Shown here: positions 8,113 through 16,101 of the stretch, piece by piece
How the letters are laid out: each line of letters begins with the position of its first letter
Position numbering within the stretch: position 1 is the first letter of the stretch
From: Acidobacteriota bacterium
GTDB taxonomy: Bacteria; Acidobacteriota; Terriglobia; Bryobacterales; Bryobacteraceae
Assembly (NCBI GenBank): GCA_026394075.1
Contig: JAPKYX010000129.1
Coordinates: 1-33,439 of the forward strand
Length of the DNA stretch: 33,439 bases
Reading direction: 5' to 3'
Translations under genes and position numbers: made by a program
The notes under the pieces: generated by a model
Told to the model about the DNA's origin: nothing
The model's database searches: none
Seen by the model: the letters and a program-made list of their open reading frames with translations, nothing else

Positions 8113-9039
8113 TTAGTTGACCGCCAGCTTCTTCGCAAAGAAGCTCTTCACCGCCGCCCCGATCTCCGTGTGATGGGTTTCGAGCGCAAAGTGGCCGGTG
8201 TTGTAGAGGTGAAGCTCCGCTTGGGGCAGATCCTTCAGGTACGGGTAGGCACCCGCCGGCGGGAAGATGGCGTCGTTCTTGCCCCACACCAGGATGGTGG
8301 GTGGTTGATACTTCCGGAAGAAGGCCTGGAACTGAGGGTAGAGCGGGACGTTGGTTCCATAGTCCTGGAAGAGCGCCAACTGAATAGCTTCATTACCGGG
8401 TCGGTCCAGGCCCGCCTGGTCGAGTGTCCAGGCATCCGGGTTCAGCAGGGTCGGGTCGGTGACGCCGTTGGTGTACTGCCATTGGGTGCCGCCAATCTTG
8501 AGAAAGGGTCGCAGCGCGTCCTTGTTGGCGGCTGACGGGTCAGCCCACAGCTTTTTGAGCGGCACCCAGAACTCGCCCAATCCTTCCTCATAAGCGTTGC
8601 CATTCTGCACAATCAAGCCCGTCACCTTTTCTGGATGCCGCAACGCCAGGCGGTAGCCGATTGGGGCGCCGTAGTCCATCACGTAAAGGACGTAGCGGTC
8701 CAGCTTTTTGGCGATGGTAAAGCCCTCCACAATGTCGGTGAGGTGAGCGAAGGTGTAGGCGAATGTCTCCTGAGAGGGCATGCTGCTGCGGCCATAGCCG
8801 GGGTAATCCGGGGCGATGACGTGATATGTATCGGCCAGGCGCGGCATCAGGTCACGGAACATCGCGGAGGAGGTCGGAAAGCCATGTAGGAGCAACAGTG
8901 TCGGCGCGTTGGCTGGTCCGGCTTCGCGATAGAAGATCTCTTGTCCTTGGACCTTGATCGTCTGGTAACGGATGGTTGGCTGAGCGGCCAAGCTAGTGGC
9001 GGCAAGCAGCAGAGTGGTGGCGAGAGTGGGTAGTTTCAT
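8113..9039 (-). CDS. Secreted alpha/beta-hydrolase, epoxide hydrolase/haloalkane dehalogenase-like
   Basis: This is a 308-residue enzyme with an N-terminal signal peptide (KLPTLATTLLLAATSLAAQ). HGFP at 52-55 supplies the oxyanion-hole motif typical of epoxide hydrolases. The nucleophile elbow reads YVMDYGAPIG, placing Asp122 where Ser would be in esterases, so the chemistry is of the Asp-nucleophile group (epoxide hydrolases, haloalkane dehalogenases). Asp256 (WGKNDAIFPP) and His283 (NTGHFALE) complete the triad. The ATG at 9039 is preceded by a strong AGGAG; the longer open frame to 9150 lacks this and would bury the signal peptide. A TetR-type operator lies just upstream and a TetR gene just downstream, suggesting substrate-induced expression. 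The true substrate is unknown. Confidence 0.85.
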   Translation of the reverse strand: MKLPTLATTLLLAATSLAAQPTIRYQTIKVQGQEIFYREAGPANAPTLLLLHGFPTSSAMFRDLMPRLADTYHVIAPDYPGYGRSSMPSQETFAYTFAHLTDIVEGFTIAKKLDRYVLYVMDYGAPIGYRLALRHPEKVTGLIVQNGNAYEEGLGEFWVPLKKLWADPSAANKDALRPFLKIGGTQWQYTNGVTDPTLLNPDAWTLDQAGLDRPGNEAIQLALFQDYGTNVPLYPQFQAFFRKYQPPTILVWGKNDAIFPPAGAYPYLKDLPQAELHLYNTGHFALETHHTEIGAAVKSFFAKKLAVN

Positions 9040-9056
9040 GATGGCTCCTAGTGTAA

Positions 9057-9070
9057 ACCGAACGATCGGT
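9057..9070. promoter_or_regulatory. TetR-type operator upstream of the hydrolase gene
   Basis: ACCGA-ACGA-TCGGT is an interrupted palindrome with 5-bp perfect half-sites. It resembles the ACCG...CGGT operators bound by many TetR regulators. It lies 18 bp upstream of the hydrolase ATG (9039), within the expected promoter. A second related inverted repeat, GATCG-AC-CGATC (9131-9142), shares the ACCGATC core and lies nearer the divergent sulfatase gene. The presumed ligand is the TetR protein encoded at 7395-7967. This is inferred from sequence and context. Confidence 0.45.
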
Positions 9071-9183
9071 ACATTCCAGTAGACGCGTCCTTTACACAAC
9101 TGGTCGCAGCAATCTGAACAGATTCTTTTCGATCGACCGATCCAGACCAACTAGCCGGCCTCCAGCCGTGATATCTATTCGTT

Positions 9184-10647
9184 GTGATCAATCGACGGCA
9201 GTTTCTCGGTTCTCTGGCGGCGGCTCCACTGGCGGCGCAGCCCACGCCCGCGCGGCCCAATGTGGTCTTCATTTCGGTGGACGACATGAACGATTGGGTG
9301 GGCTGCCTGGGCGGCTACGAGGGCGTGCAGACCCCCAACATCGACAAGCTGGCCAAGCGCGGTGTGCTGTTCTCAAACGCCCACTGCGCCTCGCCGCTCT
9401 GCAATCCGTCGCGGACGGCGCTGTTCACCGGCCTTTCGCCCGCCACCAGCGGGGTCTACAACAATGACCAGTATTGGCGGCCCAATCTGCCGCAAGCCGT
9501 CAGTCTGCCCAGCCACTTCAAAGCCAACGGTTACCGGACCGCCGGGGCGGGGAAGATCTTCCACCACACCGTGGGCATGAATCCGCCCGACCAATGGGAT
9601 GACTTCCAGTTGCAGCAGTTCGATGACCCCTGGTACCGCCGTGCCGACTGGTTCCCGTGGAACAAGAAGGTCCCCGCTCCCAAGGGGCATCCCTTCAATG
9701 GGCTGGCTGATTTTCCGGGTGAGTTCGATTGGGGCACGCCGCCCGCGGCGGATGCTGAGTACGGCGATATGGAAGCCGTGCGCTATGCCGAACGGTTCTT
9801 GAAGCAGGAGCAGACCAAGCCCTTTTTCCTCGCCGTCGGCCTGTGGCACCCGCACATCCCGATGTACTCGCCCAAGCGGTTCTTCGATCTCTACCCCCAG
9901 GACGATGTCCGCGTCCCGCGAGTGCCGGAAGACGACTTGAAGGACATCCCGAGCGTCGGCCAGGAGTTGGCCGCCTTTCGCCGCGTCGAAGTGGAGCGCA
10001 TCTTCAAGGAGCGCAAATGGAGCGATGCCGTGCGCGCCTATCTGGCCGCCATCTCATTCGCGGACGAGATGGTGGGCCAGGTGGTCCGCGCCATTGACCA
10101 GAGCCCGCAGGCGGCCAATACCGTGGTGGTCTTCTGGTCAGACAACGGCTGGCATCTGGGCGAGAAACGCCACTGGCACAAATCGACGCTGTGGCACCGG
10201 TCGACGCACGTGCCACTGATCATGGATGGACCGATCATGCGGGATCGGGGCAGGGCGCGGCGTCAGCCCGTCAGCCTGCTGGATCTCTACCCGACGATGG
10301 TGGACCTTTGCGGCTTGCCCGCGCGCCCGCAACTGGAGGGCATTTCGCTCAAGCCGCAGTTGCTCAGCTCCGGCGCCAACCGCCGCCCCGCGGTGATCAC
10401 GTATCTCAAGGGCAACCACGCCGCTGTCACGGAACGCTACCGCTACATTCGCTATCACGATGGTGGGGAAGAGCTCTACGACCGGCAAGCCGACCCGAAC
10501 GAGTGGGACAACCGCGCCGGCGACGCGAAGCTCACCAAAGTGAAAGCCGACCTCGCGCAGTGGTTCCCAAAATCAAATGCCGACCCGGTGCCGGAGCGCA
10601 CGGCTTTTGAGTTCGACTTTTCCACGCACACCTACCGGAGAAAGTAG
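9184..10647 (+). CDS. Tat-exported sulfatase, iduronate-2-sulfatase-like
   Basis: This 487-residue sulfatase hydrolyses sulfate esters outside the cytoplasm. The N-terminus NRRQFLGSLAAAPLAA is a twin-arginine signal. DD at 33-34 starts the metal site. The catalytic motif is CNPSR with Cys73, the residue converted to formylglycine by a maturase; this is the CxPSR type matured by anaerobic sulfatase-maturating enzymes or FGE. SDNGWHLGEKRHW and the following HVPLI block are characteristic of the iduronate-2-sulfatase/choline-sulfatase branch. The natural substrate is probably a sulfated polysaccharide, but the sequence does not settle it. The start is GTG at 9184; there is no obvious Shine-Dalgarno sequence, but the signal peptide begins immediately. 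It is divergent from the hydrolase gene across 144 bp. No sulfatase-maturating enzyme gene is in the window. Confidence 0.9.
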   Translation: MINRRQFLGSLAAAPLAAQPTPARPNVVFISVDDMNDWVGCLGGYEGVQTPNIDKLAKRGVLFSNAHCASPLCNPSRTALFTGLSPATSGVYNNDQYWRPNLPQAVSLPSHFKANGYRTAGAGKIFHHTVGMNPPDQWDDFQLQQFDDPWYRRADWFPWNKKVPAPKGHPFNGLADFPGEFDWGTPPAADAEYGDMEAVRYAERFLKQEQTKPFFLAVGLWHPHIPMYSPKRFFDLYPQDDVRVPRVPEDDLKDIPSVGQELAAFRRVEVERIFKERKWSDAVRAYLAAISFADEMVGQVVRAIDQSPQAANTVVVFWSDNGWHLGEKRHWHKSTLWHRSTHVPLIMDGPIMRDRGRARRQPVSLLDLYPTMVDLCGLPARPQLEGISLKPQLLSSGANRRPAVITYLKGNHAAVTERYRYIRYHDGGEELYDRQADPNEWDNRAGDAKLTKVKADLAQWFPKSNADPVPERTAFEFDFSTHTYRRK

Positions 10648-10658
10648 GTTCAAGGCTT

Positions 10659-10684
10659 GGTGTAATGGTGTAATAGGGTGTAAA
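10659..10684. repeat. Iterated GGTGTAAT direct repeats upstream of vapB
   Basis: GGTGTAAT occurs at 10659-10666 and 10667-10674, followed after two bases by GGTGTAAA at 10677-10684. These lie in the 48-bp gap between the sulfatase stop codon and the vapB start. The last copy runs into the vapB ribosome binding site (AAAGG). Position suggests an autoregulatory operator for the VapBC complex, although such operators are more often inverted repeats. Confidence 0.45.
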
Positions 10685-10695
10685 GGTAGAACGCA

Positions 10696-10971
10696 ATGGC
10701 TCTGAACATCAAGAACGCTGAAGTAGAGCGCTTGGCCACCCAACTCGCGAGGATGACCGGCCGTACGAAGACCGAAGCGATTCGGCGAGCGCTGCTTGTG
10801 GAAGTGGCTCGGCAACAGCCTGAGGCAACTGACCGTGAAAAGCGAGCCCAAGCAGCCTTCCGGTGGTTGAACGAAGAGATCTGGCCGATATACGCCCCCA
10901 ATGGATCGAATCCACCCACTACCAAGGCTGAGGTGGAAGAGATTTTGGGGTTCGGTCCTCATGGCGTCTAG
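10696..10971 (+). CDS. vapB: VapB-like antitoxin
   Basis: This 91-residue protein is the antitoxin and DNA-binding partner of a type II toxin-antitoxin pair. The N-terminal ALNIKNAEVERLATQLARMTGRTKTEAIRRAL matches, in two blocks, the ribbon-helix-helix family of Rv0623-type VapB antitoxins (ALNIK start, TGxTKTEAI helix). The C-terminal half (about 50-91), including WLNEEIWP and a terminal Gly/Pro tail, would wrap and inhibit the toxin. AAAGG precedes the ATG at 10696. The toxin gene starts inside this gene, 11 bp before its end, so the two are translationally coupled. Confidence 0.85.
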   Translation: MALNIKNAEVERLATQLARMTGRTKTEAIRRALLVEVARQQPEATDREKRAQAAFRWLNEEIWPIYAPNGSNPPTTKAEVEEILGFGPHGV

Positions 10972-11359
10972 GTTTGCCGTAGATACTTCCGTCGTGGTGG
11001 CCATTCTGTTCGGCGAACCCGATGCGGATTTGATGGCAAGGCGGTTGCTGGAAGCCCCAGAGTCGGTCATTGGAGCTCCCACCGTCCTCGAGTGTGCAAT
11101 GGTGATTGCGGGCAAAGGTAAGCCTGACGCGGACCAAGCGATCCTTCACTTCGTTCGCTACTTTTCGCTGGACGTGCTGGCCTGGACGCCAGAACACGCC
11201 GAGGTCGCCATCGCCGCATTCCTCCTTTACGGCAAAGGGCGCCATCGTGCCGCGCTCAACTTTGGCGATTGCCAAGCCTATGCCACCGCCAAGCTTGCGC
11301 GCCTCCCGCTGCTCTATCTCGGCGACGACTTTGCCCAAACGGATATTGAAGCAGCGTAG
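10961..11359 (+). CDS. vapC: VapC-family PIN-domain toxin ribonuclease
   Basis: This 132-residue toxin is a metal-dependent endoribonuclease; VapC enzymes typically cut tRNA or rRNA and so stop translation. The PIN-domain acidic residues are all present: Asp8 (AVDTSVVVAIL), Glu44 (TVLECAMV), Asp103 (NFGDCQAYATA) and Asp122/123 (YLGDDFAQTDI). It therefore appears catalytically intact. The frame is open upstream to 10901, but the ATG at 10961 aligns with the family start (MxxFAVDTS) and produces the usual 11-bp overlap with vapB. It ends 9 bp from the end of the convergent gene at 11369. Confidence 0.9.
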   Translation: MASRFAVDTSVVVAILFGEPDADLMARRLLEAPESVIGAPTVLECAMVIAGKGKPDADQAILHFVRYFSLDVLAWTPEHAEVAIAAFLLYGKGRHRAALNFGDCQAYATAKLARLPLLYLGDDFAQTDIEAA

Positions 11360-11368
11360 CTTCGCGCC

Positions 11369-13084
11369 TTACTGTGGGATGCCCGTCGCCGTCAACTGCA
11401 CCGTCTCGGTGCCGCCCCTGGTCACCGTTACCTTGGTGGCCTTGCGCTCCAGCTTCTTGAAGACCTCTTCGTCTTCCCAGGCCCCGAACTCGACGCCTTC
11501 CAGGGCGAAGGCGAGATAGTCGCCGGGGACGACATTCTTGATGGTGAAGCGGCCATTCTGGTCAGTGGGTGAGATCTTGGTGTTGAACATGCCTCGTCGC
11601 GATTTGTCCGTATGGAGCAGCACCACCATCACTCCCGGTGTGGCCACCTCCTTGTCCATGGCTTGACCAGAGACGGTTCCGGCGGCGTCATCGAGAAACA
11701 CCTTCAGCGACGTCCCCGCCGCCGTGATCGGCACTGATTGGCTGGTTGCGTCGTGGTCTCCGTAGCGGATCGACGACGGGTATCCCCCGTCGGTGCTGTT
11801 CATGTAGACCTGGACCTTGTAGGTGCCGGGAACCACCTTGTCCAGCGTAAAGTGGCCGTCGGTACCCAGCTTCAGTTGTGGCATCGCTCCCCAGCCGATG
11901 CCGTCTTCGTCGGTCAACTGCACCTGAATTCCCGCCAGATCGATCTTGGCGTCGGGTTTGGTCACAAACTGTCCCTCCACGGTGAAAGGGCTACGCATCC
12001 GGATCACCAGATCCTCACCCGGTTCCTCCGCCACGGTGACGGGCTCGCGATACCCGGGCGTACCTGGCCCTTGGATCATCAATGTGTAGTTGCCGGGCGG
12101 GACGTTCAACAACTCAAACTTGCCATCCGCTTGCGTGCCCCCCTGGCCCAAGGGGCTAAACAGTCCGCTATCGCGAGGCATCAGCATCACCATCAGGTTC
12201 TTAGCCGGAGCGCCCGCCTGGTCCAGCACTTTCCCCTTGATGCGGCTCACGCGAGCCTTCTGCAGCCGGATCTCGTAGCCACTCAGTTCCGCCCCCGGAG
12301 TGATCTCGATCCGCGCTGCCTGGGCCATTTCCGTGACGCCTGGGTAAAAGGTGTTGACGTAGGCCTTGTCGGGCTGCTTGTCCGTCGCGCCAGTGGGGGT
12401 ACCGCCCCAACGCTGCGGGCTCACCTGCAGGATCACCTCGCCCGGCATCAGGTTGATCAGCCGGAACTCGCCGCGGTCGTTGGTTTGGGCGTTCCCCATG
12501 GGCATCATCCGCCGCTTACCCTGCATCATGGTGCTGTGCATCGTGCTGACGCTCAAGTTCTGGATGGGTTCGCCTTCCTCGTCCACCACGCGGCCAGTGA
12601 TCACACCCTGCGGCGTCATTTCGATCTTGGCGTTTGAAACCACCTGGCCGGCGGCCAGCTCCAGTTGCGTCCCCATCGCGAACATCATCGACGCACCCTT
12701 GCCCGGTGGGCGTCCGCCGGCATTGTAAACACCACGGATGAAACCACTCTTCTGGGCCGCCAACTGATACCGGCCCGGCTCAACATCCGTGAAGACATAC
12801 TTCCCTTCAGCGTCCGAGGTAGTGCGTCGCGTGCCGGGCGGGCCGTCCGGTCCCATCTGGATGAAGCCCTTGACGTTGACGGGCATTAAAGTCACCTCTG
12901 CCCGACGGATGATCTCTTTAGAAAGGCCATGGGTTACCGTGCCCTCGATCTTGCCTTTCTTCTTTTCCGGGTCATTCCCCGCAGCAGGGGCGGCGGGTTC
13001 TTGCCCGGCACAGAGGGAAAGGCTCGCCGTGAATAGCGTCACTAGAGCCCGGATGGGGTAACTCGATCGAGTACAAAGCGGCAC
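11369..13084 (-). CDS. Secreted carboxypeptidase-regulatory-like repeat protein
   Basis: This 571-residue secreted protein is built from several beta-sandwich modules of the carboxypeptidase regulatory-like type. A signal peptide ends near LSLCAGQ (about residue 28), followed by a low-complexity Ala/Pro/Lys linker. Modules open at GKIEGTVTH (about 44), GVITGRVVDEEGEPI (about 165), SRIKGKVLDQAGAPA (about 285), FTVEGQFV (about 375) and GTVSGQAMD (about 475). Each closes with the characteristic PGxY block (VEPGRYQL, LMPGEVIL, VPPGNYTL, VVPGTYKV, VVPGDYLA). Such proteins are abundant in Acidobacteriota; their role is unknown and may be in surface or polysaccharide interactions. The start is GTG at 13084, supported by a strong GGAGG 8 nt upstream. 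Confidence 0.85.
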   Translation of the reverse strand: MPLCTRSSYPIRALVTLFTASLSLCAGQEPAAPAAGNDPEKKKGKIEGTVTHGLSKEIIRRAEVTLMPVNVKGFIQMGPDGPPGTRRTTSDAEGKYVFTDVEPGRYQLAAQKSGFIRGVYNAGGRPPGKGASMMFAMGTQLELAAGQVVSNAKIEMTPQGVITGRVVDEEGEPIQNLSVSTMHSTMMQGKRRMMPMGNAQTNDRGEFRLINLMPGEVILQVSPQRWGGTPTGATDKQPDKAYVNTFYPGVTEMAQAARIEITPGAELSGYEIRLQKARVSRIKGKVLDQAGAPAKNLMVMLMPRDSGLFSPLGQGGTQADGKFELLNVPPGNYTLMIQGPGTPGYREPVTVAEEPGEDLVIRMRSPFTVEGQFVTKPDAKIDLAGIQVQLTDEDGIGWGAMPQLKLGTDGHFTLDKVVPGTYKVQVYMNSTDGGYPSSIRYGDHDATSQSVPITAAGTSLKVFLDDAAGTVSGQAMDKEVATPGVMVVLLHTDKSRRGMFNTKISPTDQNGRFTIKNVVPGDYLAFALEGVEFGAWEDEEVFKKLERKATKVTVTRGGTETVQLTATGIPQ

Positions 13085-13114
13085 GTCGTACCTCCTACCG
13101 GTTTGATGTCAGAT

Positions 13115-13120
13115 ACTATA
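13115..13120 (-). promoter_or_regulatory. -10-like element upstream of the regulatory-repeat protein
   Basis: On the minus strand this reads TATAGT, 30 nt before the GTG start at 13084, a normal distance for a leader that contains the GGAGG ribosome binding site. The same hexamer occurs before the TonB receptor gene (27097-27102, minus). A -35 is not clear. Nothing else is evident in 13085-13189. Confidence 0.35.
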
Positions 13121-13189
13121 CGGCTCCATCATACTTCACGTTTCAGCCATTTGTGATGTCGAATTGGTAAACCACCGCACCCGACGGCG

Positions 13190-14026
13190 TTACGGTGCCG
13201 CCGGAGCCTTCTCTGCGGTGTGATTGATGGGCCGGTAGGCGGAGTAAGTGGTTTCTGACTCCTGCCGGATTGATTTCACCATCATGATCTTGGTGCCGAA
13301 CTTGATGCGGATCAGTTTCGGAAGCCAGAGACCTTCCTGCACCGGCATGCGCTCAATGAGAAAGTGCGTCCCCTTCTCGATCTTGGCCAGGATGCCGCCG
13401 ACACTCACCGTGTCAAACACCTCGGCATCCAACTTCTGCATCTCATTCTGGCTCTTGTCGATCCAGATCTCCCCGCGCACCTTCTCAAAGACCTTTGCCT
13501 GCAGGTTCTTCGGCCGGTAACCCGGCCGTGGCGACATCTTGAAGTGCAGGATCTCGCGCGGACCGTCCCACTGGCTGTCGATGTACTCGTAGTCCAGCGC
13601 TTCCGGCATCTCGCGCAGAAACTCGATCTCGCGGCTGGGGCGCGCGGCCTCGGCGTCGCGTTTGGCTTTGTCGCCGGTGGACAGTGCTGCGTACTCCGCC
13701 CGCGCCCGCCGGATGTTGGCGTCCGCCTTGGCCTTCTCTGCTGGGGACAGGGGCTGGCCATCGCGTTCGACCAGTCGCGTCACCGGAACGCCGTCGAACA
13801 ACTCCCGGCGGATTAGGTTGCGGTGCTCTTCCCGCACCTGGCCGTTGGCCTCGAATTGTCGCGTCACGGTCAGGCGGTCAAAGAAGAAATTCCGGAAGTT
13901 CGTGGAAGACCGTTCGTAGTTGGTGATGCCCCGTTTCAGCAGTTCGCGCGTCGGGTCGCCCGGCTGTGCCCAACAGGCAATGGCCAGCCCGAGAAACAGA
14001 CTCGATCTAAGGCACCATAGATTCAT
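13190..14026 (-). CDS. Secreted protein of unknown function
   Basis: This is a 278-residue protein with a signal peptide (residues 1-20, [16 protein letters not shown] before QPG). I do not recognise a named domain. The mature part starts with a helical region containing [27 protein letters not shown] charged Ala/Lys/Arg/Glu-rich segment at about residues 100-145 looks helical or coiled. The C-terminal half ([49 protein letters not shown]) has the pattern of outer-membrane lipoprotein-sorting-like beta proteins seen in Acidobacteriota. The ATG at 14026 is preceded by GAGGAAA 11 nt upstream. The frame continues to 14314 but would then overlap the Nudix gene and hide the signal peptide. Its start codon overlaps that of the Nudix gene on the other strand. 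Confidence 0.75.
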   Translation of the reverse strand: MNLWCLRSSLFLGLAIACWAQPGDPTRELLKRGITNYERSSTNFRNFFFDRLTVTRQFEANGQVREEHRNLIRRELFDGVPVTRLVERDGQPLSPAEKAKADANIRRARAEYAALSTGDKAKRDAEAARPSREIEFLREMPEALDYEYIDSQWDGPREILHFKMSPRPGYRPKNLQAKVFEKVRGEIWIDKSQNEMQKLDAEVFDTVSVGGILAKIEKGTHFLIERMPVQEGLWLPKLIRIKFGTKIMMVKSIRQESETTYSAYRPINHTAEKAPAAP

Positions 14027-14546
14027 GAAGCGAGTTTCCTCGGAAGAGAAGTTTTCCTGCTCACTGTTCAAGGTAACCGAAGACGTGGTGGTGGCACCGG
14101 ACGGTTTCACCATCAAGCGAGCAATCGTGCACCATCCTGGCTCCGCCGTCGTGCTGGCGGTGGATGCACGCAAGCGCGTGCTGCTGGTGAACCAGTTCCG
14201 TTTACCGGCCGAAAAGATGATGTGGGAACTGCCCGCCGGCAAGATCGATGACGGCGAGACTCCCTTGCAGGCCGCCAAGCGCGAGCTGAAAGAAGAGACT
14301 GGCTGCAAGGCCAAAAAGTGGACGAAGGTCAGCGCCTACTACGCCAGCCCCGGTTTTCTGGCCGAGAAGATGAATCTCTACCTGGCGCAAGATCTCACCG
14401 AAGGTGAGGCGACGCCGATGGAAGATGAGCGGATTGAGAAGCGCTGGTTCCCGCTGAAGGAAGTGGAAGCCATGATGGCCGACGGCCGCATCTTCGACGG
14501 CAAGACCCTGATCGGCGTCCTGATGTGGCGCAAGTTTCACAAGTAG
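14025..14546 (+). CDS. Nudix hydrolase, ADP-ribose pyrophosphatase-like
   Basis: This 173-residue cytoplasmic enzyme probably cleaves ADP-ribose or a related nucleoside diphosphate compound. The Nudix box is complete at residues 72-94: Gly72, Glu78, then REL (86-88), EE (90-91) and GC (93-94), matching Gx5Ex7REUxEExGU. The upstream sheet ([21 protein letters not shown]) is the arrangement found in ADP-ribose pyrophosphatases of the NudF/YffH type. The frame is open back to 13920, but the ATG at 14025 gives the family's usual N-terminus and has AAGG 12 nt upstream. It shares the tetranucleotide CATG with the start codon of the minus-strand gene at 14026. It is convergent with rdgB across about 96 bp. 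Confidence 0.88.
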   Translation: MKRVSSEEKFSCSLFKVTEDVVVAPDGFTIKRAIVHHPGSAVVLAVDARKRVLLVNQFRLPAEKMMWELPAGKIDDGETPLQAAKRELKEETGCKAKKWTKVSAYYASPGFLAEKMNLYLAQDLTEGEATPMEDERIEKRWFPLKEVEAMMADGRIFDGKTLIGVLMWRKFHK

Positions 14547-14594
14547 GCGGGCGGTCGCAGAATCGGCAATCGCCACCGGAGAACCGCTTCCGAG

Positions 14595-14615
14595 CCGCCA
14601 TGCGCAAGCATGCGG
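14595..14615. other. Hairpin with a GCAA tetraloop between convergent nudix and rdgB genes
   Basis: CCG-(C)-CATGC-GCAA-GCATG-CGG folds into an 8-bp stem with one bulged C and a GNRA-type loop. It lies in the 96-bp gap between two convergent genes, where a bidirectional transcription end would be expected. No T-run accompanies it, so the terminator role is uncertain. Confidence 0.35.
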
Positions 14616-14642
14616 TTGGCTGAGCTTCGCGCAGGGAGATCG

Positions 14643-15212
14643 TTAAGCCTGACGCAGCCACGCGAACATCTGGTCCAGCGCCCGGCGGCGGTGGCTGATC
14701 AAGAACTTCCGTTCCGCCGGAACCTCGGCGAAGGTGGCCTCAAATGGCGGGTAGAAAAAATGGGGGTCGTAGCCAAAGCCGCCCTGGCCACGGCCTTTGT
14801 CGATGATTTCGCCTTCCACCTCGCCCCGGAAGGTCGCCACTACTTCGCCCACCCGAGCCAGCGCGATCACGCAGACGTAGCGTGCGCGGCGGTCCGGTTG
14901 ATCTAGCAGCGCGCCCACCAGCTTGCCGTTGTTCTGCGAATCGGTGGCGATGGGGCCGGCAAAGCGGGCCGAATGCACACCCGGAGCACCGCCCAGCGCC
15001 ATCACTTCCAGGCCCGAATCCTCGGCGAACAGCCAACCCTCCACCAATTGCGAATAGGCAGCGGCTTTCAGCCGGGCGTTCTCTTCAAACGTGTCGCCCG
15101 TTTCGTCGACCGGCGAGGGCGGGCTGACCGGGATAATCTCGATGCCGTCGCCAGCGGCGAGGGCGAACTCGCGCAGCTTTCCCTGGTTGGTGGTGGCGGC
15201 AAAGAGCGTCAT
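14643..15212 (-). CDS. rdgB: XTP/dITP diphosphatase (RdgB/HAM1 family)
   Basis: This 189-residue house-cleaning enzyme hydrolyses non-canonical purine nucleoside triphosphates (XTP, dITP, ITP) to monophosphates, keeping them out of DNA and RNA. The family motifs appear in order: ATTNQGKLREF (6-16), the TFEENARLKA block (41-50), the catalytic AEDSGLEV (63-70), GGAPGVHSARFAG (74-86), GFGYDPHFF and SHRRRAL near the C-terminus. The last of these is SHRGRAL in most members, so the Gly is Arg here. The start codon lies 14 bp after the rph stop, on the same strand. The rph-rdgB pairing is common in bacteria and supports both names. Confidence 0.93.
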   Translation of the reverse strand: MTLFAATTNQGKLREFALAAGDGIEIIPVSPPSPVDETGDTFEENARLKAAAYSQLVEGWLFAEDSGLEVMALGGAPGVHSARFAGPIATDSQNNGKLVGALLDQPDRRARYVCVIALARVGEVVATFRGEVEGEIIDKGRGQGGFGYDPHFFYPPFEATFAEVPAERKFLISHRRRALDQMFAWLRQA

Positions 15213-15226
15213 GAGACTCTTTCTGG

Positions 15227-15949
15227 CTAGCGGCTGAGCGCTGCCGTCTGCTGCAGCTGCAACTGCGTGATCCCGCCCCGAGCTAGGTCCACCAGTTCCT
15301 GCAACTGCGAGTCGCCGAACGGCTCATGCTCTGCGGTCGCTTGCAGTTCAATGAACTGGCCGCCGCCGGTGAGCACGACGTTCATATCCACGGCGGCATC
15401 GCGATCCTCTTCGTAGCAAAGGTCCAGCATGGGCACACCATCGACGATGCCGACACTGGTGGCGGCCACGGAATCGAGCAGGGGGTTCTTCCGCACCGCG
15501 CCCGTGGCTTGCAGCTTCCGCAGCGCAATCGCCAGTGCGATGTAGGCTCCGGTGATGGACGCTGTGCGGGTGCCGCCATCGGCCTGGATGACATCACAAT
15601 CCACCGTCACGGTCCGCTCGCCCAGCAGCGTGGTGTCCACGATCGCCCGCAGCGAACGGCCGATCAGCCGCTGGATCTCCAGGGTCCGGCCGCTTTGCCG
15701 GCCTTTCACCACTTCACGCGGGGTGCGGGAGGCCGTGGCCCTGGGCAGCATGGAATACTCCGCCGTTACCCAGCCCTTGCCTTGTCCCCGCAAGAACGGA
15801 GGTACGGTGTCTTCAATGGAGGTGGCGCACAGCACACGGGTGTGGCCCACTTCGATCAACACGCTGCCTTCGGCCGTCACCAAGTAGTCGGTGGTGAGGC
15901 GGAGCGGGCGCAATTGGTCCGGTTGACGGCCATCAATTCGTGTGGTCAT
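15227..15949 (-). CDS. rph: Ribonuclease PH
   Basis: This 240-residue phosphate-dependent 3'-5' exoribonuclease trims tRNA 3' ends; the family is a hexamer with one RNase PH fold. Recognised blocks are the N-terminal [47 protein letters not shown], the [13 protein letters not shown] helix, [19 protein letters not shown] and [15 protein letters not shown]. Together these are diagnostic and the length is normal. Its start codon overlaps the stop of the upstream 49-residue membrane-protein gene (ATGA), and rdgB follows 14 bp downstream, so the three genes form one minus-strand operon. Confidence 0.95.
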   Translation of the reverse strand: MTTRIDGRQPDQLRPLRLTTDYLVTAEGSVLIEVGHTRVLCATSIEDTVPPFLRGQGKGWVTAEYSMLPRATASRTPREVVKGRQSGRTLEIQRLIGRSLRAIVDTTLLGERTVTVDCDVIQADGGTRTASITGAYIALAIALRKLQATGAVRKNPLLDSVAATSVGIVDGVPMLDLCYEEDRDAAVDMNVVLTGGGQFIELQATAEHEPFGDSQLQELVDLARGGITQLQLQQTAALSR

Positions 15950-16095
15950 CGCGCTCCTGCCTTGAGTCCGTAGTAGAAAATTAGCGCCAAACCGATCACC
16001 CCGGTCAAGACCAGAATCAGGCAGGGGACGGCGCGGAGGTTGCTGGCGGCGGTTTCCTCGGTCTTTTTGGAACGCGCCGGTTTGAACTTTGCCAT
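15946..16095 (-). CDS. Small single-pass membrane protein
   Basis: This is a 49-residue protein. The first about 22 residues are basic and hydrophilic ([20 protein letters not shown]). They are followed by one strong membrane segment ([22 protein letters not shown]) and a short LKAGAR tail, suggesting an N-in, C-out inner-membrane topology. I do not recognise a family. The frame is open further upstream to 16332, but the ATG at 16095 leaves room for the divergent gene and sits six bases after a CAGAAT hexamer. It overlaps rph by 4 bp (ATGA), so the coupling argues that it is a real gene. The function is unknown. Confidence 0.7.
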   Translation of the reverse strand: MAKFKPARSKKTEETAASNLRAVPCLILVLTGVIGLALIFYYGLKAGAR

Positions 16096-16101
16096 TCGAG
16101 A

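Noticed and set aside
7968-8138. N-terminal extension of the TetR reading frame
   Set aside because: It would translate the 72-bp palindrome into low-quality sequence, while the ATG at 7967 has a ribosome binding site and gives normal TetR length.
11738-12637. 299-codon plus-strand frame opposite the regulatory-repeat protein
   Set aside because: It is His/Leu/Arg-rich with no domain, and the opposite strand carries a protein with a signal peptide, GGAGG and five recognisable modules.
14593-14620. GAGCCG...CGGTT hairpin resembling group II intron domain V
   Set aside because: The bulge and the conserved catalytic triad arrangement of domain V are missing, the loop is a simple 4-nt GCAA, and there is no intron-encoded protein or other intron domain nearby.
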